From contig DASZOM010000011.1 in the NCBI GenBank assembly GCA_035550735.1, forward strand, positions 21,037 through 85,036: a stretch of 64,000 nt of DNA, written 5' to 3'. This document shows, piece after piece, positions 27,932-36,030 of this stretch. Source of the DNA: JANQRA01 sp035550735. GTDB lineage: Bacteria; Actinomycetota; Acidimicrobiia; Spongiisociales; ZC4RG35. Made by a program: the position numbers and the translations under genes. Below the pieces are notes generated by a model. It was not told the origin of the DNA and searched no databases. It saw nothing but the letters and a program-made list of their open reading frames with translations. How positions within the stretch are numbered: the stretch's first letter is position 1; each line of letters opens with the position of its first letter.

Positions 27932-28681
27932 TCAAGCCCACCAGGGCGGGACGCCGTTCCACGCCGCCACGGCGACCGTGGTCAGGGCGAGGATCTCAAC
28001 CACCTGCTCACAGGCCCCGAGAACATCCCCGGTGACTCCGCCGAGTCTCCGTGTCGCCAGCCCACGCCAGAAGAGCAATGACAGAGCCGCAAGGACGACG
28101 ACCGGGACCAGCCAAACCCCGGCGGCCACCGACCCGATCCCGAGTGCGGAGATCGTCGCAACCGATGTGTCCACGGGCCTGATCTCGAGGACCGCCGCCC
28201 TCCCCAGCCCGTCGGCGCGGGCCGGTTCGGCGATGGCAGCCAACACCACCGCCGCCGAGCGCCCGAGAGCGTGAGCCAGGACCAGACCACCGAGCGCCCA
28301 TGCCGGGGGCAGCGATGCCAGGGTGAGGATGCGCCAGACGAGGGAGACGACCACTGCGATCACCCCATAGGTGCCGAGTCGGGGATCGCGCAGTATCCGG
28401 AGGGCCTCTTCGCCGGTGGCCCCGGAGCCGAGGGCGTCGGCGGTGTCGGCGAGACCGTCCTCGTGGAGCGCCCCGGTCAACAGGACCCCCGCCGTGGTCG
28501 CCAACACCGCAGCCAGGGCGGAGGGCAACCACCTGTGGGCGGCCGCGTAGGTCCCTGCCGCCACCAGACCGACCAGCGTCCCCACCCAGGGGAACCAAGG
28601 AGCAGCCCCGTTCAGGTCGCGTGAGCCACCCCCCAGGGGTATCCGGGTGAGGAAGGCGATGGCGGCTGTGAGACCCCTCAC
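27932..28681 (-). CDS. cobS: Adenosylcobinamide-GDP ribazoletransferase (cobalamin synthase)
   Basis: Integral membrane enzyme that joins adenosylcobinamide-GDP to alpha-ribazole (or its phosphate) in the last assembly stage of cobalamin. The 249-residue product has RGLTAAIAFLTRIPLGG at the start, the family's acidic motif GALHEDGLADTADALG (about 70-85), RDPRLGTYGVIAVV and GGVTGDVLGACEQVVE. Several membrane helices fill the rest. GTG 28681 overlaps the cobU stop (GTGA). It is the last gene of the riboswitch-controlled operon. No cobT or cobC is visible here. Confidence 0.94.
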   Translation of the reverse strand: MRGLTAAIAFLTRIPLGGGSRDLNGAAPWFPWVGTLVGLVAAGTYAAAHRWLPSALAAVLATTAGVLLTGALHEDGLADTADALGSGATGEEALRILRDPRLGTYGVIAVVVSLVWRILTLASLPPAWALGGLVLAHALGRSAAVVLAAIAEPARADGLGRAAVLEIRPVDTSVATISALGIGSVAAGVWLVPVVVLAALSLLFWRGLATRRLGGVTGDVLGACEQVVEILALTTVAVAAWNGVPPWWA

Positions 28682-29184
28682 TCCAGGCGGAGCGCTCGTC
28701 CCGCCACCACCAGGAAGGCATCGGTGGCCACGGCGGCGAAGCGTTGGTTGGCCCAACCCTGCAGGTCGCGAAAACGTCTCCCTATCGGGTCCATGGGCAC
28801 CAGACCGGACCCGACCTCGTTGCTGACCACGATGGTGTCGCCGTCACGTGCCACCGTGGCAGCGGCGGCTCCGTCGACATGGGAGAGGATCGAGTCATCG
28901 TCGTGATCAACCATCAGGTTGGAGATCCACAGGGTCAGACAGTCGACTATCAGCGTCTCCTCCCGACCCGAGTCCCTGATGGCCCCGGTGAGGTCGATCG
29001 GCTCCTCCACCACGTTCCAATGGCTCGGGCGCATCCGCCGATGAGCGGCGACACGCCGGCACATCTCCTCGTCCTCGGCTCGAAGGGTGGCGATGAGCCT
29101 GACCGGGACCGAGCTGCGCCCTGCCAGCTCGACTGCCAGGGTCGACTTGCCCGAACGGGCGCCTCCGGTCAGGAACGTGATCAA
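28678..29184 (-). CDS. cobU: Adenosylcobinamide kinase / guanylyltransferase
   Basis: Bifunctional enzyme that phosphorylates adenosylcobinamide and then attaches GMP to give adenosylcobinamide-GDP. The 168 residues match the normal length. P-loop GGARSGKS (7-14), HRRMRPSHWNVVEEP, VDCLTLWISNLM and IVVSNEVGSGLVPMDPIGRRFRDLQGWANQR are diagnostic segments. The start is TTG 29184, sharing TTGA with the upstream stop. Together with CobO and CobS it suggests a salvage route that uses corrinoids imported by BtuFCD. Confidence 0.95.
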   Translation of the reverse strand: MITFLTGGARSGKSTLAVELAGRSSVPVRLIATLRAEDEEMCRRVAAHRRMRPSHWNVVEEPIDLTGAIRDSGREETLIVDCLTLWISNLMVDHDDDSILSHVDGAAAATVARDGDTIVVSNEVGSGLVPMDPIGRRFRDLQGWANQRFAAVATDAFLVVAGRALRLE

Positions 29185-29747
29185 TAGTCGATGCCCCTGC
29201 GGGCCATGATCCCCCGGTCGTATGCGTGCTTCACCTTGCGCATCTCGGTGACCGTGTCTGCGACCTCGATGATCTCGGGGGGTGCATCACGACCCGTGAT
29301 GATGATGTTCACGTCCGCCGGCCTCTCCCGGAGCGTCCTGACGACTTCGTCGAGCGACACCCATCCCCAATTCACCGGATATGTCATCTCGTCGAGAACC
29401 ACCAGGTCGTACTCGCCACTCTCGACGATGGCCCGTGCGTGGTCCCACGCCGCCCTGGCCACGGCCTCGGACTCCTCCATGTCCTCGGAGTCCCAGGTGA
29501 AGCCGTCTCCCATCGCCCACCAGTCGACCCCGAGCTGACGTCCGATCTTCTCCTCCCCCACACTCCATTCCCCGGACTTGAGGAACTGGATCACCGCCAC
29601 CTTCCACCCTCTCGCCAGGGCCCGGATGGCGGTCCCGAAGGCCGAGGTCGACTTGCCCTTGCCGTCCCCGGTGTTGACCAAGACGAGTGAGGAGGCCCGC
29701 ACCGTCGCCTTGGGTGGCGCCTCACGCGGCGGTGTGTCCTCAGCCAT
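29181..29747 (-). CDS. cobO: Cob(I)yrinic acid a,c-diamide / corrinoid adenosyltransferase
   Basis: Transfers the adenosyl group of ATP to the cobalt of a reduced corrinoid. The 188-residue product has a P-loop variant in LVNTGDGKGKSTSAFGTAIR, QFLKSGEW, DLVVLDEMTYPVNWGWV, IITGRDAPPEIIEVADTVTEM and the C-terminal KHAYDRGIMARRGIDY, all typical of the CobA/CobO/BtuR family. The first 15 residues are a Pro-rich extension. It overlaps btuD by 8 bp. Adenosylating imported corrinoid is the step before CobU and CobS. Confidence 0.95.
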   Translation of the reverse strand: MAEDTPPREAPPKATVRASSLVLVNTGDGKGKSTSAFGTAIRALARGWKVAVIQFLKSGEWSVGEEKIGRQLGVDWWAMGDGFTWDSEDMEESEAVARAAWDHARAIVESGEYDLVVLDEMTYPVNWGWVSLDEVVRTLRERPADVNIIITGRDAPPEIIEVADTVTEMRKVKHAYDRGIMARRGIDY

Positions 29748-30495
29748 CAGTCCTCCTCACCGGTACCACCACAGGCCCGTCTCGATCCTGCATGACCCTG
29801 ATCCGGGCACCGTAGTGAGCCCGCAGGATCTCCTCGGTGAGGACCTCCTCCGGCAACCCCTCGGCGACGAGCTCGCCATCGCTGATCAAGGCGAGACGGT
29901 CGACGTAGCGGCCGGCCAGGGTGAGGTCGTGGGCTGCGGTGACCACGGTCAGCCCCTCGGCCCGGCGCAGCGCATCGACCACGTCGAGGACTTCCACGGC
30001 ATGCCCGACGTCGAGACTCGCGGTGGGCTCGTCGAGGAGGAGCACCGGCGCCTCCTGGGCGAGGGCACGGGCAAGGACTGCCCGCTGGGCCTCTCCACCG
30101 GACAACGTGCCCAGCGGTCTCCTCGCCAGGGCGGTGAGGCCGAGTTTGGCCAACGCGGCACGCACCGTCTCCACATCGTGGCGGCTCTCCGCGCCGAGAT
30201 ACCCGAGATGAGGGGTCCTGCCCAGCATGACGTAGTCGGAGACGCCCATCTCGTCGGGCAGGAACGGCCGTTGCGGCATCCAGGCGATGTCACGGCCGGG
30301 ACGACGCTCCCCGCTCCCCAGCGACACCGCACCCTCATGGGCAACCACCCCGACAGCCGCCTTGAGCAGCGACGACTTGCCCGCACCGTTGGGCCCGATC
30401 AGCCCGAGCCACGCCCCGTCGGGAACGGTGAGATCGATCGGCCCGAGGACGTGCCGTCCGCCGTATGAGACCTCGACATCGCTCCAGTCGATCAT
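29740..30495 (-). CDS. btuD: Cobalamin/corrinoid ABC transporter ATPase
   Basis: ATP-binding subunit of a type II importer, 251 residues. Walker A LIGPNGAGKSSLLKAA, Q-loop AWMPQRPFL, signature GTLSGGEAQRAVLARALAQ, Walker B VLLLDEPTASLD and switch HDLTLAGRYVD are all canonical. The family also includes siderophore and haem importers, but the B12 riboswitch and the cob genes in the same transcript identify the cargo as a corrinoid. ATG 30495 overlaps the permease stop (ATGA). Confidence 0.92.
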   Translation of the reverse strand: MIDWSDVEVSYGGRHVLGPIDLTVPDGAWLGLIGPNGAGKSSLLKAAVGVVAHEGAVSLGSGERRPGRDIAWMPQRPFLPDEMGVSDYVMLGRTPHLGYLGAESRHDVETVRAALAKLGLTALARRPLGTLSGGEAQRAVLARALAQEAPVLLLDEPTASLDVGHAVEVLDVVDALRRAEGLTVVTAAHDLTLAGRYVDRLALISDGELVAEGLPEEVLTEEILRAHYGARIRVMQDRDGPVVVPVRRTDG

Positions 30496-31535
30496 GCCGG
30501 CCCTCTCATCGTGCGCAGGACGACCAGGAAGAAGGGAGCCCCGAAGAACGCGGTGACCACTCCGATGGGGATCTCCGCCGGGGCGATGAGAGTGCGGGCG
30601 GCCACGTCGGCGAGAGTGAGGAACGAGGCGCCGAAGAGGATGGAGAGGGGGATGATCACCCGATAGCTCCATCCGAAGAGGAGTCTGATGGTGTGGGGCA
30701 CGATGATCCCGACGAACCCGATCAGACCGCTCACCGAAACCGCCGCCGCAGTGGCCAGGGTCGCGGCCACCACCACGACGCCCCTGACCCTGGCGACGTC
30801 GATGCCGAGGGCCTCGGCCTCCTCGTCGCCGATGCTCAACACATCGAGCAGCCTTCGACTCAGGACGAGCACCAGGGTCGCCAGGACCGCATATGGGAGG
30901 AGTTGCAGCACCTCATCCCATCCCACGGTGACCAGTCGGCCCAGGATCCACGAGTAGACCTCGCGCAGGGTGTCCACGTTCTGCTGGAGCACGTAGGTCT
31001 GCACCGCGGTGGCGAATGCCGCCACCGCCACCCCGGCGAGAATCAGCGAACTGGCCGATCTGCTCCGCACCGACCTTCCCAGGACATAGGTGATCCCCAC
31101 CGCGGCCATGCCCCCGAGAAACGCAAAGAGGGCTATCAGCCTCCTGTCGTCGGACAGGGCGATGACTACGGTCGCGCCCAGGCCGGCACCGGCCGCCACG
31201 CCGAGCAGATAGGGGTCGGCGAGGGCGTTGCGGAACACACCCTGATAGGAGGCACCGGCCACGGCGAGCACCGCCCCGACGATGGCGCCCATCACGACCC
31301 GGGGCAGTCGTATCTCGAAGAGGATGTTGGTCTCGATCTCGCCGAGACCCGAGTCCAACGTGATCCCGGGGAGGGCATCGAGCACCGCCCTCGCCACCGC
31401 GAGCGGGTCGAGACCGGCCGCTCCCACAGTGGCCCCGATTCCGGCGACGACCAGCAGCGAGACCACGCCCAGCGTGATGGGGAGCCACCCGATCCGGGCA
31501 CGTCTCGCCTCGTCCAAGCCGGAGGTGTCTCTCAA
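30492..31535 (-). CDS. btuC: Cobalamin/corrinoid ABC transporter permease
   Basis: FecCD/BtuC-type permease with about ten membrane helices, 347 residues. Characteristic stretches are RLPRVVMGAIVGAVLAVAG, GVFRNALADPYLLGVAAGAGLGA, LGRLVTVGWDEV and GLIGFVGIIVPHTIRLLFG (cytoplasmic coupling region). TTG 31535 shares TTGA with the btuF stop, giving a start LRDTSGLDEARRARIGW; longer in-frame starts overlap btuF heavily and add unconserved Arg/Gly sequence. Confidence 0.92.
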   Translation of the reverse strand: MRDTSGLDEARRARIGWLPITLGVVSLLVVAGIGATVGAAGLDPLAVARAVLDALPGITLDSGLGEIETNILFEIRLPRVVMGAIVGAVLAVAGASYQGVFRNALADPYLLGVAAGAGLGATVVIALSDDRRLIALFAFLGGMAAVGITYVLGRSVRSRSASSLILAGVAVAAFATAVQTYVLQQNVDTLREVYSWILGRLVTVGWDEVLQLLPYAVLATLVLVLSRRLLDVLSIGDEEAEALGIDVARVRGVVVVAATLATAAAVSVSGLIGFVGIIVPHTIRLLFGWSYRVIIPLSILFGASFLTLADVAARTLIAPAEIPIGVVTAFFGAPFFLVVLRTMRGPA

Positions 31536-32509
31536 CCTTCGTCCACGAATGCCTCGACCGCCGCCGACACCGCCTCGGCGAAGTCGACTATGCGCGGGCC
31601 CCACCGGGAGGCGACATCGGAGTCCAGCTCGACCACATTCCCATCGGCCACCGCGGAGAGCACACCCCAGCCGGGTCGGGCGGCCAGGGTCTCCGCCGAC
31701 TCGCCGTAGAGGACATCGGCCAGGAAGATCAGGTCGGGATCCGCGGCGACGATGAACTCGCTCGAGAGCTGGGGGTAGCCGGCGGCGGACCCGTCGGCGT
31801 CGGCGGGGTCGGCGATGTTGACCAGACCGAACAGACCGTAGAGCTCGCCGAAGAAGGTCGACGAGGTGGCCGTGTAGAAGGTGGCGTCCAACTCGTGGTA
31901 GTAGGTGGTCCCCTCCGGCGCCGCGGGCGCGTCCGCCACGGCGTGGGCGATGCCTGACTCGATCTCTTCGTTGAGTGCCTCCGCCTCTTCGAGGTGGCCG
32001 GTGGCGGTGCCGAGCGCCTCGATCTGGGTGTAGACCTCGGAGACGGTCTGGGCCGCGTCCTGATGGATCACCGGGACGTCCGCTGTTTGCAGGGACGCCA
32101 CGAGATCGCCAGGGTCATAGGAGACGACGACCAGGTCGGGCTGGTAGGAGAGGATCGCCTCGATGTTCGGTGTGAAAGCGCTCAGGTCGGTGATCGGGAC
32201 ACCCTCGGGGTAGTTCGACTGGTCGTCGACGGCGACCACCTCGTCGCCGGCTCCGATGGCGAAGAGGATCTCGGTGCCAGTCGAGGAGAGCGAGACGATC
32301 CGCTCCGGCAATTGCTCGATGGTCACCGTCCCGTTGTCCGCTTCGACCGAAACCGGGAATCCGGCGCCGCCGGTGGTGGTGGTGCTGGCACCGGCGCTGG
32401 TCGTCGTGGCAGCGGGGGCCGTGGTCGTGGTGGCATCACCTCCGGCAGGGCCGCATGCGGCGAGAGCCAGGGCCAGGATCGTGGTCGGGAGCAGGGCACT
32501 CCGCTTCAT
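31532..32509 (-). CDS. btuF: Cobalamin/corrinoid-binding lipoprotein of the ABC importer
   Basis: Extracytoplasmic binding protein, 325 residues, tethered as a lipoprotein: signal MKRSALLPTTILALALAACG with the lipobox Cys at about 19. A Thr/Ala-rich linker follows (about 25-47). The BtuF-like domain begins near ERIVSLSSTGTEILFAIGAGDEVVAVDDQSNYP and includes PDLVVVSYDPGD and DPDLIFLADV. ATG 32509 has GGAGG 9 nt upstream; that Shine-Dalgarno lies inside a hairpin of the riboswitch expression platform. It is the first gene of the operon. Confidence 0.93.
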   Translation of the reverse strand: MKRSALLPTTILALALAACGPAGGDATTTTAPAATTTSAGASTTTTGGAGFPVSVEADNGTVTIEQLPERIVSLSSTGTEILFAIGAGDEVVAVDDQSNYPEGVPITDLSAFTPNIEAILSYQPDLVVVSYDPGDLVASLQTADVPVIHQDAAQTVSEVYTQIEALGTATGHLEEAEALNEEIESGIAHAVADAPAAPEGTTYYHELDATFYTATSSTFFGELYGLFGLVNIADPADADGSAAGYPQLSSEFIVAADPDLIFLADVLYGESAETLAARPGWGVLSAVADGNVVELDSDVASRWGPRIVDFAEAVSAAVEAFVDEG

Positions 32510-32515
32510 ATGGAA

Positions 32516-32576
32516 CATCCTCCGTGTCTGGAGGATGAAGAGGTCTGTGGGGCAACCCACGGGTCCGTCTTCATCC
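32516..32576 (-). promoter_or_regulatory. Riboswitch expression platform: competing hairpins at the btuF Shine-Dalgarno
   Basis: In the transcript, CATCCTCC-6-GGAGGATG (8 bp) sequesters the Shine-Dalgarno just before btuF. An upstream alternative pairs GGATGAAGA (32576-32568) with TCTTCATCC (32541-32533), closed inside by GTGGG-CCCAC. The two hairpins share bases 32533-32537, so only one can form. There is no U-tract, so control is probably translational. Confidence 0.8.
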
Positions 32577-32590
32577 GAGACGTGTACGTG

Positions 32591-32701
32591 GCCCTGATGC
32601 AGGCGACCTGGCTCGTCTCCTCACGGAGCATCACAGTTGCGGGACAGCGCCGGGGTCACACCGGCTTCGCTGCGCTCAGGGCACCCGTCGCTTGTGACGG
32701 G
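32591..32701 (-). ncRNA. Cobalamin riboswitch (RF00174-type aptamer)
   Basis: The transcript carries the class's conserved core GCTGTCCCGCAACTGTGA (32648-32631) and GAGCCAGGTCGCCTGC (32614-32599), the B12-box region. A perfect GCCCTGA/TCAGGGC helix (32682-32676 with 32597-32591) closes the core. An extra CCCGTC-GACGGG hairpin (32701-32684) sits at the 5' end. GCCGG-CCGGC and AGCG-GCT pairings form the internal arm. Binding of adenosylcobalamin or another cobalamin would shut the btuFCD-cobOUS operon. Confidence 0.95.
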
Positions 32702-32709
32702 CACCCCGA

Positions 32710-32715
32710 AGCTTA
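32710..32715 (-). promoter_or_regulatory. -10 box TAAGCT for the riboswitch operon
   Basis: TAAGCT on the minus strand places the start site within a few bases of the riboswitch's first hairpin, directly after the htrA stop codon. Confidence 0.45.
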
Positions 32716-32723
32716 ACGTGCGC

Positions 32724-33806
32724 TCAGCCGGCCTCTTCGGAACGGACTCCGAGGGTGACTGCGACGGTCTGCGGCTCCCCGTCCCTGAGGATGTCGACCT
32801 CGACCGTCTCACCTGGGACGTGGGCCCGCACCTGGGCGATCAAGTCGGGGAAGTTGAGAACGGGGACACCGTCGAAGGCAATGACCACGTCGCCGACCTG
32901 GAGCCCGGCGGCCTCGGCCGACGAGCCTGCGACCACGGCCACGACCCGGGCACCGGCCTGGCCCTCGCTGGCGACATCCTCGCCCTCGACGCCGAAGAAG
33001 GCGGACTCCAGCGGCTCACCGGAGACGATGCTCTCCGCGTAGGCCAGGGCGATCTCGGCGGGGACGGCGAAGCCGACCCCATCGTTCGCCCCCGACTGGC
33101 TGAAGATCGACACATTGATCCCGACGACATGGCCATTACGGTCGACCAGTGCCCCTCCGGAGTTGCCCGGGTTGATGGCTGCGTCGGTCTGCACCATCGA
33201 GGAGCAGGTCTCGAAGGAGCAATTGGTCTGGTCCACCGCGGAGATGATCCCGGACGTGACCGTCGACTCCAGACCCCACGGGCTACCCACGGCGATGGCC
33301 AGCTGGCCCACCCTGGGCTTCTCGGTGCTGAAGGTCGCCGGCGGCACGTCGGTGCGGGCCACTTCTATGACCGCGATGTCGACTTGGTCCGCCGTGCCCA
33401 GGACGGTGCCGGTCACCTGCTCGCCGTCTGCGAACCTGACCCGCACGGTGTCGGCGCCGTCTACGACGTGGGCGGCGGTCATGACCAGGCCCTCGTCGTA
33501 GACGACCCCGGACCCGAGCCCGGAGCCGGTCTCGATGTGAACCACCGAGGGGAGGATGACCTCGGCGGCGTCGGCAACCGGCTCCTCGCCCGGGACGTCT
33601 CTGGGTGCGGCGACCTCGACCGACTCGACCGTCGTGGTCGTCTGCTCATCCTCCGGCGCAGCGGTCGGGGTGTCCTCGGGATAGATCAGATTGACCAGCG
33701 TGACGACCAGGGCCACTGCGACGATGAAGAGGATGGCTGAGAGCCAGCCGGGCATCCTGCGCCTCGCCCGGGGGCTCTCGATCTCGGCCTGGTGCTCAAC
33801 TGACAA
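32724..33806 (-). CDS. Membrane-anchored HtrA/DegP-like serine protease with PDZ domain
   Basis: Envelope quality-control protease, 360 residues. One membrane helix (about 20-42) is followed by an acidic Thr-rich linker. The trypsin-like domain has H113 (TAAHVVDG), D143 (VDIAVIEV) and S216 (NPGNSGGAL), and a C-terminal PDZ domain (about 270-350, AGLQVGDVVIAFDGVPVLNF). Two cysteines in NCSFETCSSM may form a disulfide. The start is TTG 33806 with AGGAGGT 5 nt upstream, a strong site that justifies the rare codon. It lies 59 bp after the sensor kinase on the same strand, so the two-component system probably controls it. Confidence 0.92.
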   Translation of the reverse strand: MSVEHQAEIESPRARRRMPGWLSAILFIVAVALVVTLVNLIYPEDTPTAAPEDEQTTTTVESVEVAAPRDVPGEEPVADAAEVILPSVVHIETGSGLGSGVVYDEGLVMTAAHVVDGADTVRVRFADGEQVTGTVLGTADQVDIAVIEVARTDVPPATFSTEKPRVGQLAIAVGSPWGLESTVTSGIISAVDQTNCSFETCSSMVQTDAAINPGNSGGALVDRNGHVVGINVSIFSQSGANDGVGFAVPAEIALAYAESIVSGEPLESAFFGVEGEDVASEGQAGARVVAVVAGSSAEAAGLQVGDVVIAFDGVPVLNFPDLIAQVRAHVPGETVEVDILRDGEPQTVAVTLGVRSEEAG

Positions 33807-33865
33807 GTCTGACCTCCTGGCGCCGACCCTAGATGTGCCCCGTTAAGCGACCCCTAAACCGGATG

Positions 33866-35014
33866 TCAAGTTCCGGTAAAGGGGGAACGATCGGGGGGAG
33901 CACCCCCGACGGAGTCGGTGGGGAGCCACACCACCATGGTGGTGCCCACTCCCCCGGAGCCGGGGAACGTCGCCAGCGCCCCACCGTGGGCCTCGGCGAT
34001 CTGGGTGACGATCGAGAGCCCCAGCCCCACCTGATCGGCGGGCTCGGATGCCATCCCCGGCCCCTGGTCGATCACGCCCAGCCAGGCCCAGCCGTCCTCG
34101 ACCCCACAGCCTACGACGACGGTGCTGCCTTCGGGAGCCACTTTCACCGCGTTTTCGATCAGGTTGGAGAGAGCACGGTCCAGCGCCACGGAGACACCGG
34201 AAACCGTCGCCGGGAACGTCTCCACCCGAAGATCGACACCCACCCCCGCCGCCACCGAGGCGAAGTCGGCAGTGTTGGTCTCGACGAGACGGGAGAGGTC
34301 CACCGTCACCGACTGCGCCTTCCCCGTCTGCAGCCGCGCCGTGGCCAGGAGACCCTGGATCATCTCCGACATCTTCTCGGCGTTCCTCCTGATCACGCCG
34401 CCCGCCTGTCGCCATTCGTCCACACCCGCGTCGGGGTCGTCGGCGACGAGCTCGACATTGGATCGGATCACCGTGAGCGGGGTGCGCAGGTCGTGACTGG
34501 TGTCGGCGAGGAACTGACGCTGGCTGGCGAAGGCGATGTCGAGACGCTGCAACATCTCGTCGAACGTGTCGGCGAGACGCTTCAGCTCATCCTCGGGCCC
34601 GGTGAGGGCGATGCGTCGACTGAGGTCGGAGGCCTGGATCTCCCGTGCGACGGTGGTGATCTCCCCGACCGGCTTGAGGACTCGTCCGGACATGATCCAG
34701 CCCACGACCAGGCTGAGCAGGAAGAGCAGCCCCAGGGCGATCACGGTGAACCGGGCCACCTCGTTGAGGACTATCTCGTTGAAGATGGACTCGAGGGCGC
34801 GCACCTCGACTTCCCGGTAGTAGGGCAGGGTGAACGACTGCCCCGTGTCGAGGAGCACCTGTCTGCCCTGCCAGAGGTGGACCATCATCGTTTGCGACCG
34901 CAGCCCGCGCTGCACCGCGAGATAGACCAGTCCGAGCAACGCCCCTCCCAGACCGAAGACGAGTGCCGAGTACTGGACAGAGAGCCGGAACCGAATCGAC
35001 TGCCAGTGGCGCAT
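33866..35014 (-). CDS. Sensor histidine kinase
   Basis: Membrane sensor of 382 residues. Two helices (about 14-34 and 88-108) flank an external domain of only about 50 residues. A HAMP linker (about 109-162), HisKA with phospho-acceptor H174 (TSHDLRTPL) and an HATPase domain follow, with N-box NLIENAVKVA and G-boxes DQGPGM and VGLGLSIV. The small sensor region suggests membrane or envelope stress sensing more than a soluble ligand. ATG 35014 overlaps the response-regulator stop (TGATG), and htrA follows. Confidence 0.93.
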   Translation of the reverse strand: MRHWQSIRFRLSVQYSALVFGLGGALLGLVYLAVQRGLRSQTMMVHLWQGRQVLLDTGQSFTLPYYREVEVRALESIFNEIVLNEVARFTVIALGLLFLLSLVVGWIMSGRVLKPVGEITTVAREIQASDLSRRIALTGPEDELKRLADTFDEMLQRLDIAFASQRQFLADTSHDLRTPLTVIRSNVELVADDPDAGVDEWRQAGGVIRRNAEKMSEMIQGLLATARLQTGKAQSVTVDLSRLVETNTADFASVAAGVGVDLRVETFPATVSGVSVALDRALSNLIENAVKVAPEGSTVVVGCGVEDGWAWLGVIDQGPGMASEPADQVGLGLSIVTQIAEAHGGALATFPGSGGVGTTMVVWLPTDSVGGAPPDRSPFTGT

Positions 35015-35691
35015 CAGCCCTCCTCCAACCGGTAGCCCCGGCCGGGGACCGTGGTGATCAGCGGTGGCGCCCCCAGCTTCTTGCGCAGATTGGAGACGGT
35101 GACCCGGACCACGTTGGTCATGGGGTCGGTCATCTCGTCCCAGACATGCTCCAGCAGGCTCTCCTGGCTGAGCACGACCCCGGGGTTGGCCATGAAGTAG
35201 TGGAGGAGGGCGAACTCCTTGGCAGTGAGATCGAGTCGTCTCCCATCCCTCGTGGCGACGAATCGGGCATGGTCGAGCTCCAAGGGCCCGATCCGGATCA
35301 CGGGATCGCTGTCGGTGTCCCGTCTGATCAGCGCCCTCACCCGGGCCGAGAGCTCGGCGAATGCGAACGGCTTCACCAGGTAGTCGTCCGCGCCAGAGTC
35401 GAGCCCGGCGACCCGATCCTCGACGTCGTCACGCGCGGTCAGCATCAGGATCCTGGGACGATCGCCCTCGAGGGTGGGGAGGTCTCCCGAGACCAGGTCA
35501 CGGCACAGCTGGAGCCCGGTCCCGTCGGGGAGGTTCCAGTCGAGGACGACCAGGTCATACCCGGCGGAGCGCAGCTTGACGTCGGCTTCGTGGAAGCGAT
35601 AGGCCACGTCGACGGCATGCCCATCGCGGCGCAGCCCGCGCGCGATCACGTCGGCGAGGTCGGGTTCGTCTTCAACTACCAGCAGTCGCAC
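35014..35691 (-). CDS. OmpR-family response regulator
   Basis: DNA-binding regulator of 225 residues. The receiver domain has acidic pocket VVEDEPDL, phospho-acceptor D51 (VVLDWNLPDG) and Lys in DYLVKPFAF. The C-terminal winged helix includes LDLTAKEFALLHYFMANPG and VRVTVSNLRKKLG. GTG 35691 is preferred over TTG 35697 because TATCGT lies 7 nt before the GTG and only 1 nt before the TTG. It is cotranscribed with the kinase and probably with htrA. Confidence 0.94.
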   Translation of the reverse strand: MRLLVVEDEPDLADVIARGLRRDGHAVDVAYRFHEADVKLRSAGYDLVVLDWNLPDGTGLQLCRDLVSGDLPTLEGDRPRILMLTARDDVEDRVAGLDSGADDYLVKPFAFAELSARVRALIRRDTDSDPVIRIGPLELDHARFVATRDGRRLDLTAKEFALLHYFMANPGVVLSQESLLEHVWDEMTDPMTNVVRVTVSNLRKKLGAPPLITTVPGRGYRLEEG

Positions 35692-35698
35692 GACCAAG

Positions 35699-35704
35699 AC
35701 GATA
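35699..35704 (-). promoter_or_regulatory. -10 box TATCGT, leaderless response-regulator start
   Basis: TATCGT on the minus strand, 7 nt before GTG 35691. Confidence 0.5.
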
Positions 35705-35803
35705 CGAAGCAGCGGTTAATCGGTGAATAAAACAAGGTTCGGACCGGCCTTTCGGCGAGTATGGACTACCGACCCATAAAGCAAACGCAACCTTTTGCCG
35801 AGA

Positions 35804-35998
35804 ATGCGAGTCGGAACAACGATGATCGTCACATTCATCACCCAGGACCCAGACGGATTCCATACCTACACCGGTCATGTCGTCAGCCGGGGACCGACCA
35901 CCATCGTGGTCATGCTGACTGAGCCGTTCGGCCTCGCCGGACGATCGGTCCAGTTCCCGATCAGCGCCGTGGTCTCCGAGAAGGTCATTACCGCCTAG
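35804..35998 (+). CDS. Small protein of unknown function
   Basis: Possible 64-residue protein, MRVGTTMIVTFITQDPDG at the start and VQFPISAVVSEKVITA at the end. It reads as a short all-beta domain (GHVVSRGPTTIVVMLTEP), with no cysteines, signal peptide or membrane segment. The starts ATG 35804 and ATG 35822 are both possible, and neither has a good Shine-Dalgarno or a -10 at leaderless spacing. Codon choice looks like the neighbours'. Plausible but unproven. Confidence 0.5.
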   Translation: MRVGTTMIVTFITQDPDGFHTYTGHVVSRGPTTIVVMLTEPFGLAGRSVQFPISAVVSEKVITA

Positions 35999-36017
35999 AG
36001 CTTCGCGGATAAGGCGA

Positions 36018-36023
36018 TAGCCT
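36018..36023 (+). promoter_or_regulatory. -10 box TAGCCT, leaderless small membrane protein
   Basis: TAGCCT 7 nt before ATG 36031. Confidence 0.5.
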
Positions 36024-36030
36024 GATCCGC

